A stretch of 64,000 bases of DNA, from assembly GCA_963749875.1 (NCBI GenBank), contig CAVVOX010000005.1, positions 259,603-323,602 of the forward strand, given 5' to 3'. This document shows positions 37,111-45,730 of this stretch, one piece after another; position 1 is the first letter of the stretch; the number at the start of each line of letters is the position of its first letter. Source of the stretch: JAHQVI01 sp963749875. Its GTDB lineage: Bacteria; Pseudomonadota; Alphaproteobacteria; Rhizobiales; Rhodomicrobiaceae. The position numbers and the translations under genes are program-made. Below the pieces are notes generated by a model. The model was not told the DNA's origin, ran no database searches, and saw nothing but the letters and a program-made list of their open reading frames with translations.

Positions 37111-38178
37111 CTATGTCGCGGCCGGCGCATCGGCGCGGTCGAGCACTTGGCGGATGACCTCGATAGCCTGAAGCACATCGGACCGGTCAACGTCGATATG
37201 CGTCGCGGCACGGACGGCGTGCGGGCTGACCGCGCCGACGCGGACACCGTGTTCCGCGACACGGCTTGTGAATTCATCGGCAGTCAGTCCTGTTCCTCCA
37301 ACATCGAAAAAGACGAGATTGGTCTCGACAGGCGTCAGGACGATCTCGATGCCTGGCATCTCGCCTAAGGCGGAGGCGAGGAGCTTCGCATTGGCATGAT
37401 CTTCGGCAAGCCGCTCGATATGGTGATCGAGAGCATGGAGCGCCGCTGCGGCCATAATCCCGGCCTGGCGCATGCCGCCGCCCAGCCGGAGCTTCCAGAC
37501 CCACGCTTTCTCTATAAATGCCCTATCGCCGGCCAAAGCTCCGCCAATCGGGCATCCGAGGCCCTTGGAAAAGTCGATCCAGACGCTGTCGACCAGCTCC
37601 GCATAGCGCCGAGCGGGCGTGCCGGTCGCAATCGTGGCATTGAACAGCCGCGCGCCATCCATATGCACCGCCAGGCCTTCCGCACGGGCTGCTTCACTCG
37701 CGGCCTGAAGCTTCGCGAGCGGCCACACCGCGCCGCCGCCGGAATTGTGGGTTTGCTCGACGGTCAGGAGGGTGGTCCGGGGCGCGCGCGCATAGCCCTT
37801 GGGCTGCACCGCGTCGCGGACAGAGGCAGGCTCGAATATGCCGCGCTCGGCCGACAGCTCGCGCACGAAAGCGCCTGCCAGGGCGGCGGCGCCCGCTCCT
37901 TCCGAATGGACGATATGGCTTTGCGCGGCGGTCAGAATTTCATCGCCCGGCCGGCAATGAACGAGGATCGCGATCTGGTTGCACATCGTGCCGCTCGGCA
38001 GGAAGATCGCTGCCTCTTTGCCGGTCAACTCCGCGACCCGCCGGCAGAGCGCGTTGACGGATGGGTCCTCGAACCGGCTCTCATCGCCGACCGGCGCGGC
38101 CGCCATAGCCTGGCGCATCGCATCGGTGGGCCTGGTGGCCGTATCGCTGATGAGATCGATCTTCTTTCCAGTGCTCAT
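37111..38178 (-). CDS. ltaE: Low-specificity L-threonine aldolase
   Basis: This 355-residue PLP enzyme cleaves threonine to glycine and acetaldehyde. The fold-type-I signature is seen in LPSGTMCNQIA, the HMDGARLFNA block that holds the cofactor-binding Asp and Arg, and the PLP lysine Lys205 in DFSKGLGCPIGG. Length and order of motifs are typical. It is convergent with ldtP, whose stop is 62 bp away. Its own operon context is not evident. Confidence 0.92.
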   Translation of the reverse strand: MSTGKKIDLISDTATRPTDAMRQAMAAAPVGDESRFEDPSVNALCRRVAELTGKEAAIFLPSGTMCNQIAILVHCRPGDEILTAAQSHIVHSEGAGAAALAGAFVRELSAERGIFEPASVRDAVQPKGYARAPRTTLLTVEQTHNSGGGAVWPLAKLQAASEAARAEGLAVHMDGARLFNATIATGTPARRYAELVDSVWIDFSKGLGCPIGGALAGDRAFIEKAWVWKLRLGGGMRQAGIMAAAALHALDHHIERLAEDHANAKLLASALGEMPGIEIVLTPVETNLVFFDVGGTGLTADEFTSRVAEHGVRVGAVSPHAVRAATHIDVDRSDVLQAIEVIRQVLDRADAPAAT

Positions 38179-38395
38179 TGCCGTCCATCCGAAAGCTCAA
38201 GGGATCCGATCCGGGGGCCATTATTGCAGAATTGCGCGCCGCACTCAGCAGCGAAGAAATGCGGTGCACGTATTGGGCAGCCGTCGCTGCCACGGAAACA
38301 TATGACGGCACGGCCGTTTCCGAACGGCTGGAACAGCGGCTTCAACTCACGAGCGTGCGCGGGAGAGTCTTCGTGGCAACAGCCGGTCTCCCTCC

Positions 38396-38704
38396 CTACC
38401 GGCAATTCTTGCCCCAGACGACCGTGTGCTCGTGGCCCCGTCCATCGATATGCTGCAGGAAGACCGGCGGCTTGCTGGCCGAGATCAACCGGCAGTAAAC
38501 TTTGCCGAACATCCGGGTGCGGCAATCGCGGACGGTGAAGGTCTTCCCCCGCTCGACCGCCCGCGTCCAGACGCCCCCATGGGCGACAACGGCGATGACC
38601 GTCGCGCTCGTGACCCGTCTGCATTCGTCGGCATTTGCAGGCGTCGCGAGCAAAAACGATAACACAAACAATCCGAGTACTGCTTTCACCCGCGCCCCCA
38701 TCAT
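38396..38704 (-). CDS. Small exported hypothetical protein with cysteines
   Basis: I do not recognise the family. From the ATG at 38704 the product is 102 residues. A clear signal peptide (residues 1-25, ending ATPANA) precedes a mature part of about 77 residues with four cysteines (near residues 28, 58, 67 and 101). It contains VIAVVAHGGVWTRAVERGK and ends HTVVWGKNCR. The open frame runs 61 codons further upstream, but that part lacks protein-like character. It lies 217 bp from threonine aldolase on the same strand. Confidence 0.6.
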   Translation of the reverse strand: MMGARVKAVLGLFVLSFLLATPANADECRRVTSATVIAVVAHGGVWTRAVERGKTFTVRDCRTRMFGKVYCRLISASKPPVFLQHIDGRGHEHTVVWGKNCR

Positions 38705-38867
38705 AACCGCGTCGGCTACTCTAATCGTCCCCATTGCTGCAGCTGAATAAGGGGTTCTACGGATAGAAGAGGCGGGAGCGGACCGGCCGCGCATTGCGGG
38801 CCGCAGGAAGAATGAAAAAGCCCGCGGAGGTGGCGAGCTTTTCGACGACACCGCGATGTGTCTCCGC

Positions 38868-38997
38868 CTAGCGCAACGCGTGTCCACGCATGTCCCCGCG
38901 AAGGCGGGATGGACGCGGGAACAGTTGCGCTAACTTATTGGAAATAGATCACCTTAACCTCGTCCAAGTGATTCGACTTGAACAAGGGTTGATCTAG
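38868..38997 (+). repeat. CTAG-bounded two-hairpin intergenic repeat, copy 4
   Basis: A complete 130-bp copy with CTAG at both ends and the CCCCGCGAAGGCGGG insert in the first hairpin. Its right-hand CTAG contains the TAG stop codon of greA, which is on the opposite strand. Confidence 0.88.
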
Positions 38998-39473
38998 CGG
39001 AACTTCACACCCAAAATCTCATAGGATTTGTGACCGCGCGGCGTTGCGACTTCGACGACGTCGCCCTTCTTTTTCCCGATCAGTGCGCGCGCAATCGGGG
39101 AATTGATCGCGATCTTGCCCGCCCGGACGTCCGCTTCGAATTCGCCGACGATCTGATAGGCCTGCTTTTCGTCCGTGTCCTCGTCCACAATCTTCACGGT
39201 CGCGCCGAACTTGACCGTCTCGCCGGAGAGCTTCGACACATCGATGACGTCGGCACGGGAGAATTTGTCCTCGAGTTCGGCCACGCGCGCCTCGTTGAGA
39301 CTCTGCGCCTCCTTGGCGGCATGATATTCGGCGTTCTCCGACAGATCCCCATGCGCCCGGGCTTCCTCGATCGCCTTGATGATGCGCGGCCGTTCAACGG
39401 TCTTTAATTGCTTGATTTCCGCTTCGAGTGCGGCATATCCGGCTTCGGTCATTGGAATTTTTTCGAAGGACAT
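38994..39473 (-). CDS. greA: Transcription elongation factor GreA
   Basis: This 159-residue protein rescues backtracked RNA polymerase by stimulating transcript cleavage. The N-terminal coiled coil carries the acidic tip in GDLSENAEYHAAKE (residues 42-55). The C-terminal FKBP-like domain ends SPIARALIGKKKGDVVEVA. The start at 39473 gives the standard MSFEKIPMTEAGY N-terminus. It follows carB on the same strand by 77 bp, an arrangement consistent with co-transcription. The stop codon is inside a repeat. Confidence 0.97.
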   Translation of the reverse strand: MSFEKIPMTEAGYAALEAEIKQLKTVERPRIIKAIEEARAHGDLSENAEYHAAKEAQSLNEARVAELEDKFSRADVIDVSKLSGETVKFGATVKIVDEDTDEKQAYQIVGEFEADVRAGKIAINSPIARALIGKKKGDVVEVATPRGHKSYEILGVKFR

Positions 39474-39549
39474 TCCCAAATTCTCCCTTGGCCCTCGAAC
39501 CTCCGCAGGCCATTCTTCGCATAGGAAATTTCGTGAAAAGGAAGGGTGG

Positions 39550-42500
39550 CTATCGGACGATCCGAAATCGTTCAGCCGGGCCACTTCGGCCGATATATTT
39601 TTGCAATGGAGCCACTTCAAGTATCCCGGCCCGCATTGCGGAAATAGCTTTGGTCACTGCTAGCGCACCCGATGTCGTCGTGTAATAGGGTATGTGGTAG
39701 AGCAGCGCGGTTCTTCTGATCTCGGAGCTGTCCGCAAGTGCTTTAGCCCCTTCCGTGGTGTTGAAGACCAGCGCCACCTCGCCATTCTTCATAGCGTCCA
39801 CGATATTTGGCCGGCCTTCAAGCACTTTATTTATGCGCTCACACGGAATTCCATTGGCTTCCAGGTGCCTCTTGGTGCCTCTGGTCGCCAGAACCTCGAA
39901 GCCCATATCGACGAGTTCGCGGATCGGCGGCAAAATCCGGTCCTTGTCGCTATCCTTGACGGAAACGAAAACGGTGCCCGAAACCGGCAGTTTGCTGCCG
40001 CTGGCAATCTGGCTCTTGGCGAAGGCGAGCGCATAGTCGGTGTCGATCCCCATGACCTCGCCGGTCGAGCGCATTTCCGGCCCGAGCACCGGATCGACCT
40101 CGAACCGCGAAAATGGAAACACCGCTTCCTTGACGGCGATATGCTCGAAGCGAGGCTCGACCAGGTCGAAATCCTTCAGCTTCCGGCCGGCCATGATTTC
40201 GGCGGCAATTCCCGCAACGGGCAGGCCGATCGTCTTGGCAACGAAGGGCACGGTCCGGCTCGCACGCGGATTGACTTCCAGGAGGTAGATGTCGCTGCCC
40301 TTGAGCGCGAATTGCACATTCATCAGTCCGACGACCTTCAGTGCCAGCGCAAGTTTTTCCGTCTGCTCCCGCAGCTTGGCGATGATGGCATCCGGCAATG
40401 AATAGGGCGGGAGCGAACAGGCGGAATCGCCGGAATGAACGCCGGCCTCCTCGATATGCTCCATGACGCCGCAGATGAAAACCTCCTCACCGTCGGACAG
40501 CGCATCGACATCGACCTCGATGGCGTCGCGCAGATAGCTGTCGAACAGGACGGCATTGTTGGCGAGCACGGCATCGATCTGCGCGCCCGACTTGCCGGGG
40601 AAGCGGTGCTTGATGTCGGGCGGGACGAAGGTCGCGAGCGTGGTCTCGATATAATCCTTGAGCGCGGCTTCGTCATAGATGATCGCCATGGCGCGGCCGC
40701 CGAGCACGTAGGACGGGCGTATCACCAGCGGATAGCCGATCGTGCGCGCCATCTCGTGGATTTCTTCGAGGCTGTGCGCAATACCGTTTCGCGGCTGACG
40801 CAAGCCAAGCTTGTCGATCAGCAGCTTGAAGCGGTCGCGGTCCTCGGCAAGGTCGATGGCGTCCGGGGAGGTGCCGAGGATCGGCACATTGGCCGCTTCG
40901 AGCGCCTTCGCCAGCTTGAGCGGCGTCTGACCGCCGAACTGCACGATGACGCCCTTTACGCCGCCTTTCTGGCTCTCGACACGCACGATTTCCAGAACGT
41001 CCTCGGCGGTCAGGGGCTCGAAATAGAGCCGGTCGGAGGTATCGTAATCGGTCGAGACGGTCTCGGGATTGCAGTTCACCATGATCGTCTCATAGCCGGC
41101 TTTCGACAGCGAGAATGCCGCATGGCAGCAGCAATAATCGAACTCGATCCCCTGGCCGATCCGGTTCGGTCCGCTGCCGAGGATGATGATCTTCTCGCGG
41201 TCCGACGGGTCGGCCTCGCAGACGGGCTCCGATCCGATGCCGCTATCATAGGTGGAATACATATAGGCGGTCGGCGATCGGAACTCGGCGGCGCAGGTAT
41301 CGATGCGCTTGTAGACCGGGTGAATGCCGAGCGCCTGCCGGCGGCGCGTGACCTGATCGGCGGGCACATTCGCCAGCGCGGCGAGGCGCTCGTCGGAGAA
41401 GCCCTTCGCCTTCAGCGTACGGAAGAGCTGCGGAGAGTCCGGCAACCCGAATCTGCGGACCCGGTTCTCCCAATCGACGATGTCCTGAAGCTGGGCGACG
41501 AACCAGGGATCGATCTTGCAGGACAAATAGATCTGCTCGTGATCGACATTCAGCCGCAACGCCTGCGTCACCTTCAGGATCCTGTCCGGCGCGGGCCGGC
41601 CCAGCGCCTCGCGGATGATGTTCTTATCGTCGCCCTGGCCGATCCCTTCAAAGGCGATATCGTCGAGGCCGGCAAGCTCGGTTTCCATCGAACGCAGCGC
41701 CTTCTGCAGCGACTCCTGGAAATTGCCGCCGAGCCCGAGCACTTCGCCAACCGATTTCATCGATGTCGTGAGCGTCGGGACCGCGCCGGGGAATTTCTCG
41801 AAGGCGAAGCGCGGGATCTTGGTGACGACATAGTCGATCGTCGGCTCGAAGGACGCCGGCGTCGCCCCTTTCGTGATGTCGTTTTCCAGCTCGTCCAGCG
41901 TGTAGCCGACGGCGAGAAGCGCCGCGACCTTGGCGATCGGGAAGCCGGTCGCCTTGGAGGCCAGCGCCGAGGAGCGCGAAACGCGCGGATTCATCTCGAT
42001 GATGACGAGCTTGCCATCCTTCGGATTGACCGCGAACTGCACGTTCGAGCCGCCCGTATCGACGCCGATCTCGCGCAGCACGGCAATCGCCGCATTGCGC
42101 ATGATCTGATATTCCTTGTCCGTCAGCGTCAGGGCCGGAGCGACGGTGATCGAGTCGCCCGTATGCACGCCCATCGGATCGATATTCTCGATGGAGCAGA
42201 TGATGATGCAGTTGTCCGCCTTGTCGCGGACAACCTCCATCTCATATTCCTTCCAGCCGAGGACGGATTCCTCGATCAGCACCTCATCGGTCGGCGAAGC
42301 GTCGAGCCCCCGTTCGATGATGCGCAGATATTCCTCGCGATTATAGGCGACGCCCCCGCCCGTTCCGCCGAGCGTGAAGGACGGCCGGATGATCGCCGGC
42401 AAGCCAACGAAATCGAGCGCCTTGAGCGCTTCGCTGAGATCGTGAGCCAGCAGGGAGCGCGGCGAGCTGAGGCCGATCTTGTCCATGGCCTTGCGGAAGC

Positions 42501-42909
42501 GCTCTCGATTCTCCGCCTTGTCGATGGCGTCGGCGCTGGCGCCGATCATCTCCACGCCCAGCCGTTCGAGCGTCCCGTCGCGGTGGAGGGCGAGCGCCGT
42601 GTTCAGCGCGGTCTGACCGCCCATGGTCGGCAGCAGCGCAACCTTCTCGTCCGGATGCTCCTTGCGCTCGCGCTCGATCACCTTGGCGACCATTTCCGGC
42701 GTGATCGGCTCGATATAAGTCGCGTCCGCCAGATCCGGATCGGTCATGATGGTCGCCGGATTGGAATTGATCAGAACGATCCGGTAGCCCTCGGATCGCA
42801 ACGCCTTGCACGCCTGGGTTCCGGAATAGTCGAACTCGCAGGCCTGCCCGATGATGATCGGCCCTGCTCCGATGACGACGATGGAATCGATATCGGTCCG
42901 TTTCGGCAT
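39550..42909 (-). CDS. carB: Carbamoyl-phosphate synthase large subunit
   Basis: This 1119-residue enzyme makes carbamoyl phosphate from bicarbonate, ATP and glutamine-derived ammonia for pyrimidine and arginine synthesis. Two ATP-grasp halves are visible: VVIGAGPIIIGQACEFDYSG at the start of the first and IILGSGPNRIGQGIEFDYCC at the start of the second. The C-terminal allosteric MGS-like domain begins around VFVSVKDSDKDRILPPIREL. The length is normal and the frame intact. The start at 42909 gives MPKRTDIDSI; an ATG four codons upstream is also possible. carA is not nearby. Confidence 0.98.
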   Translation of the reverse strand: MPKRTDIDSIVVIGAGPIIIGQACEFDYSGTQACKALRSEGYRIVLINSNPATIMTDPDLADATYIEPITPEMVAKVIERERKEHPDEKVALLPTMGGQTALNTALALHRDGTLERLGVEMIGASADAIDKAENRERFRKAMDKIGLSSPRSLLAHDLSEALKALDFVGLPAIIRPSFTLGGTGGGVAYNREEYLRIIERGLDASPTDEVLIEESVLGWKEYEMEVVRDKADNCIIICSIENIDPMGVHTGDSITVAPALTLTDKEYQIMRNAAIAVLREIGVDTGGSNVQFAVNPKDGKLVIIEMNPRVSRSSALASKATGFPIAKVAALLAVGYTLDELENDITKGATPASFEPTIDYVVTKIPRFAFEKFPGAVPTLTTSMKSVGEVLGLGGNFQESLQKALRSMETELAGLDDIAFEGIGQGDDKNIIREALGRPAPDRILKVTQALRLNVDHEQIYLSCKIDPWFVAQLQDIVDWENRVRRFGLPDSPQLFRTLKAKGFSDERLAALANVPADQVTRRRQALGIHPVYKRIDTCAAEFRSPTAYMYSTYDSGIGSEPVCEADPSDREKIIILGSGPNRIGQGIEFDYCCCHAAFSLSKAGYETIMVNCNPETVSTDYDTSDRLYFEPLTAEDVLEIVRVESQKGGVKGVIVQFGGQTPLKLAKALEAANVPILGTSPDAIDLAEDRDRFKLLIDKLGLRQPRNGIAHSLEEIHEMARTIGYPLVIRPSYVLGGRAMAIIYDEAALKDYIETTLATFVPPDIKHRFPGKSGAQIDAVLANNAVLFDSYLRDAIEVDVDALSDGEEVFICGVMEHIEEAGVHSGDSACSLPPYSLPDAIIAKLREQTEKLALALKVVGLMNVQFALKGSDIYLLEVNPRASRTVPFVAKTIGLPVAGIAAEIMAGRKLKDFDLVEPRFEHIAVKEAVFPFSRFEVDPVLGPEMRSTGEVMGIDTDYALAFAKSQIASGSKLPVSGTVFVSVKDSDKDRILPPIRELVDMGFEVLATRGTKRHLEANGIPCERINKVLEGRPNIVDAMKNGEVALVFNTTEGAKALADSSEIRRTALLYHIPYYTTTSGALAVTKAISAMRAGILEVAPLQKYIGRSGPAERFRIVR

Positions 42910-43391
42910 TGCGTCCCGCAAATGGCTCTGCGCGCTTATAAAGGAAATGGTGCGACTTTCAACAACGAGCTGTATAGCGGCAATTTAAGATTTCTCGGCT
43001 GAACGGGAGATTTCCACTGCATGGCTGGCGGAAAATGACCAGAATGATCATCTGCATTGGCGGGAGCGGGCTGATCCAGGCAGGCTGGCGCCGGCTCGCT
43101 AGCGCAACGCGCGTCCAGATGGACGCGGGAACAGTTGCGCTCGTCTTTTGATATAGATCAACTTGACCTCGTTCAGGTGATCCCACTTGAACGAGGGTTG
43201 ATCTAGACGCCTATTTCACTTGACCACGCTGGAGAAAATCGACAAGGTGCGGCCATGATGATCGCTCGTCATTCGCCTATCATCATCTGCATTATTATTG
43301 CGCGCTGACATAACGCTGGCGCGGCCGTTCCCCTTTTCCTCACGAAAAACGAGATCGACGTCGCGCCGGGCGCAGCCAGGAGACCGGCCCC
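42910..43391. other. 482-bp divergent carB-cysS intergenic region with a repeat
   Basis: It lies between divergently transcribed carB and cysS and holds copy 5 of the CTAG-bounded repeat (43099-43206). The promoter of carB should be just right of 42909, and that of cysS within 43210-43390, which is AT-rich at 43260-43310. I saw no attenuator-like structure or riboswitch. Confidence 0.45.
43099..43206 (+). repeat. CTAG-bounded two-hairpin intergenic repeat, copy 5 (short form)
   Basis: A 108-bp copy with CTAG at both ends. It lacks the CCCCGCGAAGGCGGGG insert, so the first hairpin closes directly as GCGCGTCCA-GA-TGGACGCGG. The second hairpin pairs CCTCGTTCAGGTG with CACTTGAACGAGG. Confidence 0.88.
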
Positions 43392-44846
43392 GTGGTGCTG
43401 AAGCTTTACAATACCCGCACGCGGAAAAAAGAGACGTTCCGTCCGCTCGATCCTTCCAATGTGCGCATGTATGTCTGCGGTCCGACCGTCTACGACTATG
43501 CCCATATCGGCAATGCGCGGCCCATCATCGTCTTCGACGTGCTGTTCCGGCTGCTCCGGCATCTCTATGTTGAGGATCACGTCACCTATGCCCGCAACAT
43601 CACCGACGTTGACGACAAGATCAATGCCCGCGCGGCAGAGCAATATCCCGACATGCCGCTGAACGAGGCGATCCGGAAGGTGACGGAGGAGACGGCGGCG
43701 CAGTTTCAGGCCGATGTGAAGGCGCTGGGCTGTCTTGAGCCGACGGTCCAGCCGCGCGCGACCGAGCATATCGAGGACATGAAGCGCATGATCGAGGCGC
43801 TGGTCGCGAAGGGCTGCGCCTATGCCGCGGAAGGCCATGTGCTGTTTCATGTCGCCGCGATGAAGGATTACGGCAAGCTGTCGCGTCGCTCGCTCGACGA
43901 GATGCAGGCGGGTGCGCGTGTCGAGGTCGCGCCTTACAAGAAAGATCCGATGGATTTCGTCCTGTGGAAGCCATCGAAGGCGGGCGAACCGGGCTGGCCG
44001 TCACCCTGCGGGATTGAGGGGCTGGGCCGTCCGGGCTGGCATATCGAATGCTCGGCGATGGCCGATCGATGGCTGTGGGAGGAAGTGAAAGAGAAGCTAA
44101 CGCCCGAGGGCCTGAAACACCCTCACGTCTTCGACATCCACGGCGGCGGCATCGACCTCGTCTTCCCCCATCATGAAAACGAACTTGCCCAAAGCCGCTG
44201 CGCCCACGGCACGGATCTGATGGCCAACATCTGGATGCATAACGGTTTCCTCCAGGTCGAAGGCGAGAAGATGTCGAAATCGCTAGGCAACTTCATCACC
44301 ATACGGGATGTGCTTGAAAACTGGCACGAGTTCGGCTGGCCGGGAGAAACGATCCGGCTCAACATGCTGCGAACACATTATCGACAGCCCGTTGACTGGA
44401 CGTTCGAAGGTCTTGATAGCTCCCATAAAATTCAGTGGGATTGGTACAAAGCGCTTAAGGACGTTGAACCTGCGAACGAGTGTCCAGAGTTGTTCCTGAA
44501 CGCTTTGTGCGATGATCTGAACACGCCCGGCGCAATCGCTGAGCTTCATACGCTTTATAATGATGGGCGCTATGCGGAGTTGCGGAAGGCGTTAGATTTC
44601 ATGGGGTTTTCAGGAAAGGAAGGAAAACTTCTGAGGATCAAAGGGTATGCACCGCAAATTCTCATAACACCCTCCGCAGCGAAGATTGAAGAAGCGATCG
44701 ATGCCCGCCTTGCTGCCCGCAAAGCCAAAAACTGGGCCAAGGCCGACCGCATTCGCGATGAGCTGGCCGCACAGGGGATTCTATTGAAAGACTATAAAGA
44801 TCCTGAAACTGGCGAGATCAAAACAAAACATGAGATCGCCCGATGA
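43392..44846 (+). CDS. cysS: Cysteinyl-tRNA synthetase
   Basis: This 484-residue class I synthetase charges tRNA-Cys. The HIGH motif appears as AHIGNAR (residues 38-43 region), with the zinc ligand Cys29 in YVCGPTVYD, and the second zinc-site part WHIECSAM. The KMSKS loop is in EGEKMSKSLGN near residue 293. Translation starts at one of two adjacent GTG codons (43392 or 43395). The stop overlaps the next start by 4 bp (ATGA). Base usage in 44280-44700 is a little more AT-rich than in the rest. Confidence 0.97.
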   Translation: MVLKLYNTRTRKKETFRPLDPSNVRMYVCGPTVYDYAHIGNARPIIVFDVLFRLLRHLYVEDHVTYARNITDVDDKINARAAEQYPDMPLNEAIRKVTEETAAQFQADVKALGCLEPTVQPRATEHIEDMKRMIEALVAKGCAYAAEGHVLFHVAAMKDYGKLSRRSLDEMQAGARVEVAPYKKDPMDFVLWKPSKAGEPGWPSPCGIEGLGRPGWHIECSAMADRWLWEEVKEKLTPEGLKHPHVFDIHGGGIDLVFPHHENELAQSRCAHGTDLMANIWMHNGFLQVEGEKMSKSLGNFITIRDVLENWHEFGWPGETIRLNMLRTHYRQPVDWTFEGLDSSHKIQWDWYKALKDVEPANECPELFLNALCDDLNTPGAIAELHTLYNDGRYAELRKALDFMGFSGKEGKLLRIKGYAPQILITPSAAKIEEAIDARLAARKAKNWAKADRIRDELAAQGILLKDYKDPETGEIKTKHEIAR

Positions 44847-45241
44847 CCGAGCGCATGATCGACCATATGAGCCTGAGCGTTTCGGATTTTCCCGGGGTGC
44901 TGGCCTTCTACGAGAAGGCGCTTGCTCCGCTGGGCATCAAAACCCTCATGCGGTTCGGCAAGGAGGTCACGGGCGGCTATGAGGTTGCCGGGCTCGGCGG
45001 CGAGAAGCCGTTCTTGTGGATCGCCGACGCCGGCAGGACCGAGCCGCGCATGCATATCGCGATCCGCGCGGACAGCCGCGACGAGGTCGATGCCTTCTAC
45101 GAGGCGGCCACAGCAGCGGGCGGCAAGGACAATGGCCCGCCCGGCCTCAGGCCGCATTATCACCCCAATTATTACGGCGCGTTCGTCGTCGACCCCGAAG
45201 GGCACAATCTCGAAGCGGTCTGTCACAAGCCGGGAGAGTGA
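44843..45241 (+). CDS. VOC-family (glyoxalase/bleomycin-resistance-like) protein
   Basis: This 132-residue protein has the vicinal-oxygen-chelate fold pattern, with an opening IDHMSLSVSDFPGVLAFYEKA and a closing YGAFVVDPEGHNLEAVCH. The metal-ligand positions (His near residue 6, Glu near the end) are plausible. The substrate is unknown. The ATGA overlap with cysS and the 1-bp spacing to the next gene show a tight operon. Confidence 0.88.
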   Translation: MTERMIDHMSLSVSDFPGVLAFYEKALAPLGIKTLMRFGKEVTGGYEVAGLGGEKPFLWIADAGRTEPRMHIAIRADSRDEVDAFYEAATAAGGKDNGPPGLRPHYHPNYYGAFVVDPEGHNLEAVCHKPGE

Positions 45242-45242
45242 A

Positions 45243-45701
45243 ATGGAAAACGGTCACAAATATACCGGCGGCTGTCTTTGCGGTGCGGTGCGCTATGCCT
45301 TCGATGTCGAACCTATCGACGCCGATATCTGTCATTGCCGGATGTGCCAGAAGGCGACCGGCGGCTTCTTCGCGCCTTTCACTGGCGTACCACTCGATGA
45401 GTTAAAATGGACCAAGGGGCAGCCAAAGCTTTACCGCAGCTCGGCCGTCGCCGAGCGCAGCTTTTGCTCCGATTGCGGAACGCCGCTGACATTCCGGTAT
45501 ATCGACAAGCCGAGGATCAGCGTCTCCATCGGCAGTCTCGACAATCCGGCAGCCGTCAAGCCATCCGCGCAATGTAGCATCGAGAGCCGGGTGCCCTATT
45601 TTGAAGAGCTGGCCGGTTTGCCCGGCACCCGCACGGAAGACGACATGCCGCAGGAGTACATCGACAAGATCAGGGCATCCCTTCATTCGGATCAGGATTG
45701 A
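45243..45701 (+). CDS. GFA-family (glutathione-dependent formaldehyde-activating-like) protein
   Basis: This 152-residue protein carries the GFA zinc-binding cysteine set: GGCLCGAVRY near the start, CHCRMCQKATGG in the middle and SFCSDCGTPL later. Family members bind two zinc ions through these cysteines. Most do not truly act on formaldehyde, so the reaction is uncertain. The ATG at 45243 is one base after the stop of the VOC gene. The frame is open far upstream but is out of place there. Confidence 0.9.
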   Translation: MENGHKYTGGCLCGAVRYAFDVEPIDADICHCRMCQKATGGFFAPFTGVPLDELKWTKGQPKLYRSSAVAERSFCSDCGTPLTFRYIDKPRISVSIGSLDNPAAVKPSAQCSIESRVPYFEELAGLPGTRTEDDMPQEYIDKIRASLHSDQD

Positions 45702-45730
45702 ACCAAGAAAAAAGTAAGTGGAAGTGACGC

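Noticed and set aside
40435..43002. An 855-codon open frame antisense to carB
   Set aside because: It is the complement of a highly conserved gene in a high-GC genome; its translation is Arg/Asp/Gly-rich without any recognisable domain.
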